Positions 1 through 8,938 of a DNA stretch of 22,045 nt are shown here, piece after piece (the first letter of the stretch is position 1; every line of letters begins with the position of its first letter). Location: IMG/VR virus record IMGVR_UViG_3300009149_000329, positions 1-22,045 of that record; one strand, written 5' to 3'. Made by a program: the position numbers and the translations under genes. Source of the DNA: a virus. Under the pieces are notes generated by a model that made no database searches, had not been told where the DNA came from, and saw nothing but the letters and a program-made list of their open reading frames with translations.

Positions 1-138
1 CTGGCTGACTGCCCAACTGGTGACACCATTAGCAATCCCCAAGCTCAAAGGCTCAAAAGCTGCCCCTCCGAAAGAGAAGCCCCCTGAAGCTTTGTTGGCT
101 ACCATCATGGAATAGATGGTGCCTGGGGTTAAGGTCAT
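1..138 (-). CDS. Partial ORF downstream of the spike gene (N-terminal 46 codons)
   Basis: An ATG at 136-138 opens a reading frame on the minus strand that stays open to base 1, giving 46 codons before the window ends. The ATG overlaps the TGA stop of the spike gene in an ATGA arrangement, the classic layout for translational coupling, so the two products are probably made together. The visible protein begins MTLTPGTIYSMMVANKASGG and is rich in Gly, Ala and Ser, with no signal peptide or recognisable domain in this short piece. Its position right after the spike suggests another baseplate or tail-tip component, but that rests on gene order alone. I do not recognise the family. Confidence 0.7.
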   Translation of the reverse strand, partial: MTLTPGTIYSMMVANKASGGFSFGGAAFEPLSLGIANGVTSWAVSQ

Positions 139-2423
139 GGAGTCACCAAATGATTCTTCGCTCCCAGTCCCCACGTGGCAAATGGAAGGTTTGTAAAGGG
201 CTCTAAAGAACCCGCGCATAAGATTGGACCTTGATCAGGACCCGCTACAGGAGCACTCAAAATCATCCCCGAAGCCCCCTTCACAGTGGCTACTCCTCCA
301 CTTGAAACCAAAGTTACACCTGACATTCCCGACATTGTCGCAGATCCAGCCACAGCAGTCAAAGAAACAGTTCCTGAAACAGCAGTAGCTGACACACCAC
401 CAGCACTCAACTCCACGGAGTTCCCGACTGCGGACGCCTTCCAAGAGCCGAGAGCAACCTCATAAGACATAGTACCCACCAACACCGTGGTAGTGTGCTT
501 ACCAAATACAAACATCTCTTCCCGGTCACCTTGATTGTAAGTCACCTTCTCGGCAATGAGCCCTGGGAAGAGCGAGGTGTAAGACCTCTCATGGAGAGGC
601 ATATTTGTTGGGAGCAGATCCTTGGGGCCTGCAAAGCTCTGCTGGCACCGACCATTAACTGTAGTCATCCACTTGTCGGAAGTCATGGACAACTGCTTAA
701 TCCCATCAATGCTGACACTCTCCTGACCTGTAATCTTCACCTGAGAGGCAACCTCTTCGATAGTGGCTCCCTTGATAAATACTTTTTTCTGAGCCTGGAG
801 CCAAGCGTTTGTCCTTGCCTGAATATCTACAGAGGGTAAATCCCCTTCCCCACCACCTGTACCAGATAATCTCTCAGCTACAGCTGAGCCGCCTCCCTCA
901 GTTCCACCACCATAAATCTTGACCGGGCCTTCTCTGGCTGTGAGATGTAGACTGTTCTTGGCCAGAGTCCCAAACTCAACATGCCCGTCCATCAGGACTT
1001 CAAACCCACCTTTAATCCCCAACTTCAAACCACCTGCCAAGAATGCCTCTACAGAGTTCTCTCTACGGTCCCCTCCAATGGAAGCTTTGAACTGCCCTGC
1101 CTTATTGACAGACCAGAATGTGTCCTGTTGGTTTCCTGGCAAAGGAGGAGACAAACGGAAAAGGGTTGCAGCTTGCTCCCCCAAGGGTGTTGAAGAGAGA
1201 CCCTCTTCATCCTCTGTGATTGAAGCCGCCTCAATTCGAGGGACAGGAGTATTCCCTTCAAAGATAACTGTCTTCAGGGGAAGCCCATATTGTTCTCTCC
1301 CCCTTGTTGTAAAGGGGTCATTCCCGACCACACTTCCCATGACCATTTCAATGTAAGAGCCCTTTTCCTGCCCTATCTTGGGAACCGAGGGATCCTCATC
1401 AGGGAGACGGTCTGCATCAAATTGGTCTGTTTGCTCTGTGACTGGCAACCTTCCATCAGAAGTATGGGCGACTTCTAACCGCCACTCTGTCAGAGTGGCC
1501 GCCTGGGGATCCAGAACAGCATTCCCCTTTTTCTGATTGGCTACCCGGAAGATGGGTTTTCCACCATACAAACCATCAGCAATGTGTTTCTCATCTACCA
1601 CATAGCCGGATTCATTAATGAAACCCCCTCGACGGAAGAAGTCATAAGGATCAATATAAGGGTCAGGAGCTATGGTGCTCCTCCCCAAATAACCCTTCTC
1701 TGCTGACAGGGGTTGCTTACGTAGCATCATAGCTGGGGTCAAAAAACCTTCTGGAGCAGTAGGGTCTCCAGGAAGCTCAGTCTCATTGATTGGATCCCCT
1801 AACAGTGCCTGACGATTTCCATCCCAAATCTTGCCATCAGAAACCATGTAGGGAGCAAGGAGGGTAGCATCTCTTTGAACCATCCCGGCATAAATCCGGG
1901 CTCCTGCCATTGCATGGAATTGTTGGAGGGATCTGGCTACAATGGCCTGATCCTGATCTCTCAGAATAAATTCGTTCCCTCTCCTGTTGGATAGAGTAGC
2001 ACTCTCATCCAAAACCAGATCAGACCCTTGGGCAGAACACCCAATGATGTTCCCCGGCTGCATGTGACGCAACTTATGTCGGATTCGATCATGAGTCCCT
2101 TCCACCATGGCCTGATCCTTGGGGGCATCAAAATCATACTCATCAAGAGGAAAATCTGACCCAGTCACCCAATCACGCCCCAACCAAACACCTGGGAGTA
2201 CCCAACCAAGGATGATGGGAATCTTTGTGTACTCGCCTTTATCCGAGGACTCTGACTGCATCCAGCCCACGATACAAAGGTCTCCCTTCATGGGAGGCCC
2301 ACCCAAAAAATGACGTGAGCCCGCCATCGGGTATACCATAGGGACTGGCACCCGCTCAAAGGATTGTGATGTCCCAGAGACAGTCCTGAGGGTTACATAA
2401 TGCTCCTCATAGTCAATGTTCAT
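135..2423 (-). CDS. Baseplate spike / puncturing protein (gp5- or gpV-like, OB-fold plus beta-helix)
   Basis: The 762-residue product from the first available ATG looks like the membrane-puncturing tip of a contractile tail. Residues 1 to about 100 are beta-rich and contain GDLCIVGW, as in the OB-fold of gp5/gpV/VgrG-type spikes. The last third (about residues 470-730) is a long run of short alternating polar and small hydrophobic stretches (for example SAGGVSATAVSGTVSLTAVA), as expected of a trimeric beta-helix needle. I see no lysozyme-type catalytic domain. The gene follows the hub gene and its TGA overlaps the next ATG. This start has no Shine-Dalgarno, and the frame is open for 37 more codons upstream with apparently coding sequence that fits the first OB-fold strand (residues FALGICKVMNI run across the start). 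The true N terminus is therefore probably upstream (see 2424-2567). Confidence 0.8.
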   Translation of the reverse strand: MNIDYEEHYVTLRTVSGTSQSFERVPVPMVYPMAGSRHFLGGPPMKGDLCIVGWMQSESSDKGEYTKIPIILGWVLPGVWLGRDWVTGSDFPLDEYDFDAPKDQAMVEGTHDRIRHKLRHMQPGNIIGCSAQGSDLVLDESATLSNRRGNEFILRDQDQAIVARSLQQFHAMAGARIYAGMVQRDATLLAPYMVSDGKIWDGNRQALLGDPINETELPGDPTAPEGFLTPAMMLRKQPLSAEKGYLGRSTIAPDPYIDPYDFFRRGGFINESGYVVDEKHIADGLYGGKPIFRVANQKKGNAVLDPQAATLTEWRLEVAHTSDGRLPVTEQTDQFDADRLPDEDPSVPKIGQEKGSYIEMVMGSVVGNDPFTTRGREQYGLPLKTVIFEGNTPVPRIEAASITEDEEGLSSTPLGEQAATLFRLSPPLPGNQQDTFWSVNKAGQFKASIGGDRRENSVEAFLAGGLKLGIKGGFEVLMDGHVEFGTLAKNSLHLTAREGPVKIYGGGTEGGGSAVAERLSGTGGGEGDLPSVDIQARTNAWLQAQKKVFIKGATIEEVASQVKITGQESVSIDGIKQLSMTSDKWMTTVNGRCQQSFAGPKDLLPTNMPLHERSYTSLFPGLIAEKVTYNQGDREEMFVFGKHTTTVLVGTMSYEVALGSWKASAVGNSVELSAGGVSATAVSGTVSLTAVAGSATMSGMSGVTLVSSGGVATVKGASGMILSAPVAGPDQGPILCAGSLEPFTNLPFATWGLGAKNHLVTP

Positions 2424-2567
2424 GACTTTGCAGATGCCTAGGGCAAAGTTTGAGTCTGGACTTGATTCCTTGACTTGCTTCTGTGCCCTGGCAGTAGAGT
2501 TGATCAGACTAGCCCATGAAACTGACTCATACCCCTATGCCGGTCTTTTACCATCTTTCCCTGCCAT
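2424..2567 (-). other. In-frame 5' extension of the spike gene interrupted by an amber codon
   Basis: Directly after the hub stop (TAA, 2568-2570) comes an ATG (2565-2567), preceded by a purine-rich AGAAGGGGG about ten bases upstream. It reads MAGKDGKRPA, then TAG (2535-2537), then 37 sense codons (GYESVSWASLINSTARAQKQ and so on, ending GICKV) that run without a break into the ATG at 2423. No ATG, GTG or TTG lies in frame between the TAG and 2423. The segment could be an amber-interrupted N terminus, a readthrough site, or the result of a base-call error. An alternative is a short frame starting MVKDRHRGMSQFHGLV, which would need a -1 shift near 2512-2520 to join the spike frame. Confidence 0.6.
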
Positions 2568-5500
2568 TTATTCATCGCCCCCTTCTATATTCAAAGGATT
2601 AAAATCTATCAAGCCATCTGCTAAATCTGTGAAGAGACTTGGAACCCCTTCAGCTGTAGCCACAACCTCTTCCGTGATCTGCTCAGTTTGTTTCAAGGTA
2701 TTCTCAAAAGCTTCCCCTGTGAAGAGGTTTCTCCCAGCGTTGATAGTAGGAGCCCCTCCAGCACGGTCCACACCTTCCCCCCTCAATGCTCTCTGGCTTT
2801 GCTCCCAGTCTATCCCTGAGAACGTTGAGGCGGAGATCTGCCACTTGGTGATGTTGTCCAAGCTCTCTACATCCACACCCTCTGGGAGGGCCAGCTGGAC
2901 AAAGTTAGCTACTCCTACATTGCTTAACAGCACATCTGCTTCTGCTGCTTTGCACTGACACACATGCTTGGATCCCGGCAAACTGATATCTGCCAGGGAG
3001 TAGGCTGCATTTGCCAGCGGGACTTTCATCACCCCTTCCTTGTTCTTGGTGGCAAAGAAGTTTGCCAAGCCCAGATCCAAAGAAAGCGGCTCACCATCTT
3101 TTTGAACTGCCATCCCATAATCAAGAATCTGGCTATCTGTCATATTTTGCTGCAATTGCTTAATAATTCTTGCCTCTAAATCTGAAGCTATCCCATTTTC
3201 TTGAACAATTTGAGTAAGTGCCGCCTCGACATCCTCACGATTTACAAAAGAGAGAGGGTCCTGAGCCCTTATGACATCATAGACCCCATTGGGTTCGATG
3301 CTGATCCCGCGCCCGTACCGGTAGGATCCAATCACCTCATATCCCTTTGCATCAGAGACTGGGAAAATAGGACTCTGAATAGATTTTGTGTTCAGAGCAG
3401 TAACCTGCTGTTTTTCCCTTTCTGGGGACAGAGCAGTCAAATTGAATTTCGAGATCAAAGCGGAGTTGAATAATGAATTCACTCTCCCCTCAAATTGAGT
3501 CTGCCAGATGGCTTCCCAACTTTTCTTTGCTGTGAGGAAGGACTGGAAAACTTTAGAGCCATAATCCTGAGCAGCCCTCTTCCAAAAAACTTCTGTGGAG
3601 TCACTTGGGGATGAAGGGTAAGTGATGTCCCCACCCTGATCTTTGAGGTTTAGGTCCCCTGGGATTGTGGTCACAGGGAGCAACTTCCCTCTTATGGAAA
3701 TGCTCTCAGGTTCTGCAATGTCTGGGAAATCAGGGAGAGGGACTGCAAAAGGCCCAAAGTCTGCATCCCCTTCTTTTGCCATCTCCCGTGCCAACCTAGC
3801 AGCTGCATCTACCTTAGAGGAGATGTCAACATACCAGCTCTGGAAGGCCCCATTAATTGACAAGGTATTATCGCCACTCAAATAAGCCCTCTTTGCCAGT
3901 AACTTCACCTCTTTCCGCCATACCGTGAGCAAAGAGTTTTTGACTGAAATCACTTGATTCCTTCGTCGGGTACTGGAAGCTCTTCTTCTGAGATCCGCAT
4001 TATGAACAGCAAAGGTCAATTCCTTGATCTCATTGGTAGCCAAGACCTTCACAGGCTCTGTGGATGTCCCAGTTAAAACTGCAATCCCTCTTTGTGGGCG
4101 ATGGTTTGAGGTCAGTTCTGCCTCTGGCTTAATCCCCCCTTCTCGGGCTACAATCCTACTTGACGCCAGATACCCATCAATGGGAGCGCCCCCATTCTCC
4201 AAAGGAGCATCTGTCAGAGATACTGTTGAGCCTCCTTCCACATTCTGTTTGAAGTGAAGCTTTTGCTGCCCCTGGTTATCTGGGATTGGATGGCTGGCCG
4301 AATAGTAACGATAGCTTCCGGGCAACTTCCCATTGGTCATAATAGCTTTGGACTCGGAGAGCAAATCCAATAGGTTGACTGTGGAAGTGAAATCCTTGTA
4401 GGCATCATGACCGATAGACCTAGCGTAGGCTTCTCCAATTTGCTCCACAATCCTAATGAGGAACCCAATCCCAATCTGGGTTTCCTGATCTAAATAATCC
4501 ATGAAAGATGCCCGAGAACTTTCGTACTCTGCAATCATTTTCCCCAGTTCCCCCTCTAATCCTGTTGTCAACAGGGCGATCCTTCTTTTCCCTGCGGCGC
4601 TAGTTCTATTCAACCCCCTGAGAGCACTATTGGGGATGGTACCCCCTTGGTAGCCACCCAACTCCCTATCAATTTCTTCTACCCTTTGTGCCTTTAGAGG
4701 GTCATTCATATCCTGAGACTGATCCCGGCGCTCAATCTGCAATTGTGCAATCTTATCGCGGATTTCTTTGATTTTTTCCTGCCGAGTTTCCAAACTCTCA
4801 TTGATCTCTTGCTGCTTTTCTGCAAATTTAATGGCAGCACGTCTCAGGTTCACAGCTCCCGTAGGGATGGCTTCATTCTCAGCATTTCCCGAGTACCCAA
4901 AGTCAAAGTACAATTCTTTTCTCAGATTATCCCCAATGGTCATGGTATAGAGAGGCCCATCCTGCCCTCCCTCGGGGAAACCCAGGATCTTAAATTCTTC
5001 ACTTGTTGCAATCCTCAGAATCCCCTGCAAAGTATAAGGGTTATCAATCAAATCCAACCCTGAACCCACCATGAAGAACAGAGGATTGACCTGAGAAGGA
5101 TCCAATGCCATAACCACATTGGGGAACCCACTCAATCGAGGTTGCCCGAGCCCATCCACGATTTTCAAAGGTTTCTGTGGTGCTGTCAGGTTGCCTAGAT
5201 CTATCGCTTCCACCCCATCCCGAGTTGGATCCCCTGGAGCATAAAACTTGGCTCTCTTGCCCACCAAATCCAAGTTGGTTGTGCAAGAGCCGCCGACGTT
5301 GAAAGAATGGGAGAGACCTTGGATGTAATAGAAAGCATCCAAATAAGGAATGTAGACAGGATACCCAGGACGAATCTCTGGGCGGATCGGGATTGTTATT
5401 GTGGCCTTGTTCATTGGAGCATTGAGCACATCCAACCTGTTGATGGCAGCAAAAAACATGGACTTCCGGTCTGCTAGATAGTTGGTCTCCAGATCTTCCC

Positions 5501-6962
5501 CTCTCCATCCATATTTGGCTACCAGCCGGTAATCAATGAACTGCCCCCTCACTCCCCACTCATTCTCCAACCCGTGCCCCTGCATATTTTTGATAGCACC
5601 ACCCTGAATGGTCACATAAATGGCGGCAGGCTCAGACTCATTGAAATTGATGGAAATCAGATCAATATCTTCAATCCGATAAACCCTGGACTCTGAGGTA
5701 TCCAAGTTGTAGAAGGGAGGCTTGAAGACCAGATCCCCATCTACATCCTGATAGAACTCAAAACCTGTGACCTGAGCTACTTTTTGGGCAATGTTCATCT
5801 TGGATTCATAGCTGGACTCAAAAAGATTCACCTGACCCAATTGAGGAATGTTTGTGACAAAGGCCTGCATCTCAACTAGATTGATATCCATCTGAGGATC
5901 ATCTGTACTCCCTTGTGGACGTGCAGCCCTTACAAACTTCAGAGACTCTAAGACATCAGGATTGGCCAACCCAACCACCTGTGCTCTTCTTAACACCTCT
6001 GGCTCAGCTCCCTTTGTATGCCCAAAGCGGCCCCTCAACAATTTGGTTAGGCTCCTACTGGAAGTGTTCCCTAGGAAAACAGCTTGTGCTGTGTTGAACA
6101 GAGCCCCAGTGGCTCCGTGTAAACGAAGTTTGACCTCATTCGACCGGAATCTTTGCCTCCAATATTCAGTATAGAGGTCATAGAGACTAGTCCCGTCCAG
6201 CACAGAGCTTCTTGCCTGTTGGTTGGTCTCTGATCCCATGACAAAAGCCACTCCACCGGCTGCTCCTGACCAATCCCTGTGGAGGGTGTACATGATCTCG
6301 TAAGGGTGCATCCCGGTAAAGTTGTGCCCCACCAATGAGGTCTTCAACCGGCTGTTCAAAGGTCTTGCACCGAAGAGACCTGCATTTGTGGATACCGGTT
6401 GGTAAGACCAAAAATGCAACAAAGACTGACACTGGACAGTAATTGATTGCACCCCTGAGCTGTAGGAGTTGGCCACCTGGACTACCACTCCCCTGAAGGT
6501 GTGGTAGTAAGGATAGGACAGAACATCCTCGATATTATTCCCCAACAAACTATCTCCAAGACGGTTCTGAGGACTGGAATCTAACCCTGTTTCATCTGTA
6601 AAACTATTGGAATCCGGGTCCCCCGTGTTGGAGTAGAGGCCCTTGACAGGGAAATAACCTCGGGTATACACCTGGACTTCTAACCCTGGGTGAAGGATGA
6701 ATTTGGCATCCCTGGCAAAGGCTTCATTGTAATGCACAGGCACAGACAAGGTGAAGGATGCGGAAGCTGCTCCAGGGTCCACCCCTGCATCCACAGTGAC
6801 CTCTGTGAGGAATTGTTGGATATTGATCTTGCCATTGCACTTGGGGCATCCTGGGATAGAGATGTCCCCATTGAGGTACACCAATGCATCCGGGGTGTAC
6901 TGGACAAGTTGTTCTCTCCCCAACCTCCAAGATCCTACATATGGTCTATTTTCAATTCCCAT
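2568..6962 (-). CDS. Baseplate hub protein (gp27/gpD-like) with a very long C-terminal extension
   Basis: This 1464-residue protein probably forms the hub that joins the tail tube end to the spike. Roughly the first 575 residues resemble hub proteins: a beta-rich start, then about residues 388-445 (NIAQKVAQVTGFEFYQDVDG, followed by YRIEDIDLISINF) and 525-575 (IRPEIRPGYPVYIP, YYIQGLSHSF, LVGKRAKF), the typical pattern by which such hubs describe a tube-like domain. Residues 39-42 form a CPKC motif with no obvious second Cys pair nearby, so it may be half of a metal site or an intermolecular site. Residues about 705-770 are strongly charged and likely coiled coil. The remaining 700 residues match nothing I recognise. 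T4 gp27 is about 390 residues, so this is several times longer. Four bases separate it from the upstream baseplate gene, and the spike follows it, both fitting the role. Confidence 0.75.
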   Translation of the reverse strand: MGIENRPYVGSWRLGREQLVQYTPDALVYLNGDISIPGCPKCNGKINIQQFLTEVTVDAGVDPGAASASFTLSVPVHYNEAFARDAKFILHPGLEVQVYTRGYFPVKGLYSNTGDPDSNSFTDETGLDSSPQNRLGDSLLGNNIEDVLSYPYYHTFRGVVVQVANSYSSGVQSITVQCQSLLHFWSYQPVSTNAGLFGARPLNSRLKTSLVGHNFTGMHPYEIMYTLHRDWSGAAGGVAFVMGSETNQQARSSVLDGTSLYDLYTEYWRQRFRSNEVKLRLHGATGALFNTAQAVFLGNTSSRSLTKLLRGRFGHTKGAEPEVLRRAQVVGLANPDVLESLKFVRAARPQGSTDDPQMDINLVEMQAFVTNIPQLGQVNLFESSYESKMNIAQKVAQVTGFEFYQDVDGDLVFKPPFYNLDTSESRVYRIEDIDLISINFNESEPAAIYVTIQGGAIKNMQGHGLENEWGVRGQFIDYRLVAKYGWRGEDLETNYLADRKSMFFAAINRLDVLNAPMNKATITIPIRPEIRPGYPVYIPYLDAFYYIQGLSHSFNVGGSCTTNLDLVGKRAKFYAPGDPTRDGVEAIDLGNLTAPQKPLKIVDGLGQPRLSGFPNVVMALDPSQVNPLFFMVGSGLDLIDNPYTLQGILRIATSEEFKILGFPEGGQDGPLYTMTIGDNLRKELYFDFGYSGNAENEAIPTGAVNLRRAAIKFAEKQQEINESLETRQEKIKEIRDKIAQLQIERRDQSQDMNDPLKAQRVEEIDRELGGYQGGTIPNSALRGLNRTSAAGKRRIALLTTGLEGELGKMIAEYESSRASFMDYLDQETQIGIGFLIRIVEQIGEAYARSIGHDAYKDFTSTVNLLDLLSESKAIMTNGKLPGSYRYYSASHPIPDNQGQQKLHFKQNVEGGSTVSLTDAPLENGGAPIDGYLASSRIVAREGGIKPEAELTSNHRPQRGIAVLTGTSTEPVKVLATNEIKELTFAVHNADLRRRASSTRRRNQVISVKNSLLTVWRKEVKLLAKRAYLSGDNTLSINGAFQSWYVDISSKVDAAARLAREMAKEGDADFGPFAVPLPDFPDIAEPESISIRGKLLPVTTIPGDLNLKDQGGDITYPSSPSDSTEVFWKRAAQDYGSKVFQSFLTAKKSWEAIWQTQFEGRVNSLFNSALISKFNLTALSPEREKQQVTALNTKSIQSPIFPVSDAKGYEVIGSYRYGRGISIEPNGVYDVIRAQDPLSFVNREDVEAALTQIVQENGIASDLEARIIKQLQQNMTDSQILDYGMAVQKDGEPLSLDLGLANFFATKNKEGVMKVPLANAAYSLADISLPGSKHVCQCKAAEADVLLSNVGVANFVQLALPEGVDVESLDNITKWQISASTFSGIDWEQSQRALRGEGVDRAGGAPTINAGRNLFTGEAFENTLKQTEQITEEVVATAEGVPSLFTDLADGLIDFNPLNIEGGDE

Positions 6963-6965
6963 GAG

Positions 6966-8288
6966 TTAAAATCCAAACGGCTTTGCTTCACCTGAAAAAG
7001 ATTGAGAAACTGCTCTGCCCCCTACAGATTGGGTGTCCCCATCCTGAAAACCATCATCCCCAACCTCCTGATTTCCAGCCCCTTGAGAAGAGGGGTTTCT
7101 GACTCCCCCAAAAGATCCAAGGTTGGATCCTGACAAGGGGGTCCCATCAGAGTTTCCACGGAGCGGGCCTCTTGTTGCACTATCCCAGCCCCCAGAATAT
7201 TTGAACCCCCATCTGGAGTTCTTGTCAGACCCAGACCACGTATTTGGAGGGTCATTCATATATCTCCAATCCTCTGGCCCAGGATTCGGGGATTTCATTG
7301 GGAGCACAGCAAAACTGGACTGAGAAGTGTCAAAGGACTCGGAGACCACGAAATCTATCGAAAATTCAATCCCGCCCAACTGAGTGCTCTCATCATAAGA
7401 AAAGGACAGGTTCTCCATGTGTCCATAATAAACCCATTGGTCATAATGGATGGAGACAGATCCCACAGCATGGTTAGCATAGGACCCGTCAACCGTGTTG
7501 TAGATGTACCCGCTGTTCTGGTAAATGTGAAAGAGACCCATCAAGTTTTGCCAAGAGGCTGAATCCCTTTTGGATGCATATTGAACTCCCTTGCCCCCAG
7601 CCATGAAAGCTCCACACTTGGCAGTAATCTGCATCCGTACTTGTTCCTCACCCCATGCATGATGCACGTAACCATACCGGGTCCTATCCTGGTACTGTTG
7701 GATTTTGGTGAAGGTCTTATTGAAGGTTGTGGGGTTGATCAGCAAAGTCAATGGTGGTGTCTTCAAAATGGTGTTCAGCTGCCAAGCAATATCGATTGCT
7801 GAGTATGTGTCTGCAATAGCAGGCTCCCCTAAACGACTTGTTCCATACCCATCGCTATTCAAGGGCCTCCCCACTGCATCCATGTTGCGGTTGGAGCCGC
7901 TTCTGCTATTTTTGACAACAAACTCTTCCACACTGTCTGCCAAAGAATCCAGACTGACCATTCCAGATTGGGCAATTGCTTTCCTCGCTTCTGTGTAGCT
8001 GGAAAAAGTTTGGGAAGCTTTTGCAAAGACATTCAGATTGACATTGTTGGTAGAAGCCGCCAGGAAGCCGCCATCCCTCCCATAAATGATAGGAGGCTCC
8101 ACCCGCAGGACAAAGGGAGAAAGGACCCTCAGCATCTCATCAGATGCCGTGATAACTGTCCCCTCCTGCTCCTCATACTCAAAGGACATGTCAGGACTGA
8201 TTCTCAACCCTCGGAATGCATCCGGTGGTGGGGGCTTCCTGACGGACGCCTCTACAAGTTCCTGCTCTTTGGCAAAATCTTTGGCCAT
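6966..8288 (-). CDS. Baseplate protein, larger paralogue of the 215-residue neighbour
   Basis: The 440-residue product is probably a baseplate or tube-end structural protein. Residues about 180-325 contain LLINPTTFNKTFTK, GYVHHAWG, AFMAGG, LFHIYQNSGYIY and a final beta section ending FSIDFVVSE. These match, in order and spacing, segments of the 215-residue protein encoded just upstream, so the two share a domain. Similar NP..(n)..T..GGY..WG signatures occur in small baseplate proteins of other contractile phages (gp53/LysM-type or XkdP-like), but I cannot assign the exact family. The N-terminal 170 residues are an extra domain, and the last 100 are Gly/Ser/Asn-rich low complexity. The start codon lies one base after the preceding TAA, indicating coupled translation. 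Tail role is well supported by context; the specific name is not. Confidence 0.6.
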   Translation of the reverse strand: MAKDFAKEQELVEASVRKPPPPDAFRGLRISPDMSFEYEEQEGTVITASDEMLRVLSPFVLRVEPPIIYGRDGGFLAASTNNVNLNVFAKASQTFSSYTEARKAIAQSGMVSLDSLADSVEEFVVKNSRSGSNRNMDAVGRPLNSDGYGTSRLGEPAIADTYSAIDIAWQLNTILKTPPLTLLINPTTFNKTFTKIQQYQDRTRYGYVHHAWGEEQVRMQITAKCGAFMAGGKGVQYASKRDSASWQNLMGLFHIYQNSGYIYNTVDGSYANHAVGSVSIHYDQWVYYGHMENLSFSYDESTQLGGIEFSIDFVVSESFDTSQSSFAVLPMKSPNPGPEDWRYMNDPPNTWSGSDKNSRWGFKYSGGWDSATRGPLRGNSDGTPLSGSNLGSFGGVRNPSSQGAGNQEVGDDGFQDGDTQSVGGRAVSQSFSGEAKPFGF

Positions 8289-8289
8289 T

Positions 8290-8937
8290 TTACACTGCTC
8301 CGCTCAAAAAATCCATACCTGTCCTGGCATAGGGCTCTGTCTTGAATCTTTGGATTTCTTTTTCTATCGTGAATGAAGTAGTCATTTCAAAGAGATAGGG
8401 TCTGTCTGCTGCCTCATTTACCGTGAAGTTGTTGAACCATCCGGTGTAAATACCTCCATCAAATGTAATCTGGATGACCCCCTGGAAAACAATCTTCCCT
8501 GTCAGGTCATAGACAGAGCCATTGTTGTGAAACAGGGCCAGAAGATCCAGATATTTATCATAGGCAATGGTCTCTCTTCGGGTTCCACCTGTATTGAAGG
8601 CACCAAATCCTCCTGTGATGTTGGAAAGCCCGCTGAAGGCTCGCATGAACCCCCCAGAGACCATATTGAACTCGATAGTGTCCACTCCTTTGCCCCAGTG
8701 CTGCTCAACATAGCCTCCTTTTGTCTGAGTCCTTTCAATGACCTTGGTGTAGGTCACCGACATTGTTTTTGGGTTTGCATGGAGCACCATTTTCATGCCC
8801 TCTGGTAGGACACTGGTTTCCTGGTCTGGGCTCAACACATCAAACACAACAGGACGTACCCCCAAGGAGGTATTGAACTCATCCTCGGGAGATGTGAAGG
8901 CAGATTCGAATAATGGGGTTTGGTTAGACCTTGTCAT
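8290..8937 (-). CDS. Small baseplate / tube-terminal structural protein
   Basis: This 215-residue protein sits directly after the tape measure gene, where contractile phages usually encode the first baseplate component (gp53/gp54 or LysM-type). Its core (about residues 48-195) shows HANPKTMSVTYTK, GGYVEQHWG, GGFMRAF, LALFHNNGSVYD and a beta-rich end with FEMTTSFTIEKE. Arrays of this sort (NP.....K......GG.....G) are seen in proteins that bind the tube end. The same domain recurs in the next gene. No signal peptide or membrane segment is visible. The ATG begins one base after the tape measure TAA, and GGGGTG within the end of that gene may serve as Shine-Dalgarno. The assignment is by pattern and position, not by a decisive motif. 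Confidence 0.55.
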   Translation of the reverse strand: MTRSNQTPLFESAFTSPEDEFNTSLGVRPVVFDVLSPDQETSVLPEGMKMVLHANPKTMSVTYTKVIERTQTKGGYVEQHWGKGVDTIEFNMVSGGFMRAFSGLSNITGGFGAFNTGGTRRETIAYDKYLDLLALFHNNGSVYDLTGKIVFQGVIQITFDGGIYTGWFNNFTVNEAADRPYLFEMTTSFTIEKEIQRFKTEPYARTGMDFLSGAV

Positions 8938-8938
8938 C

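Noticed and set aside
2416-2958. 180-residue open frame on the plus strand spanning the hub/spike junction
   Set aside because: It is antisense to coding sequence with good hub and spike character, has no ribosome site, and its composition (Ser/Pro/Leu) is typical of a shadow frame.
4694-7263. Shared 15-mer GAGGGTCATTCATAT near 4698 and 7248
   Set aside because: One match of this length is expected by chance at an appreciable rate in 22 kb, and both copies lie inside unrelated coding sequence.
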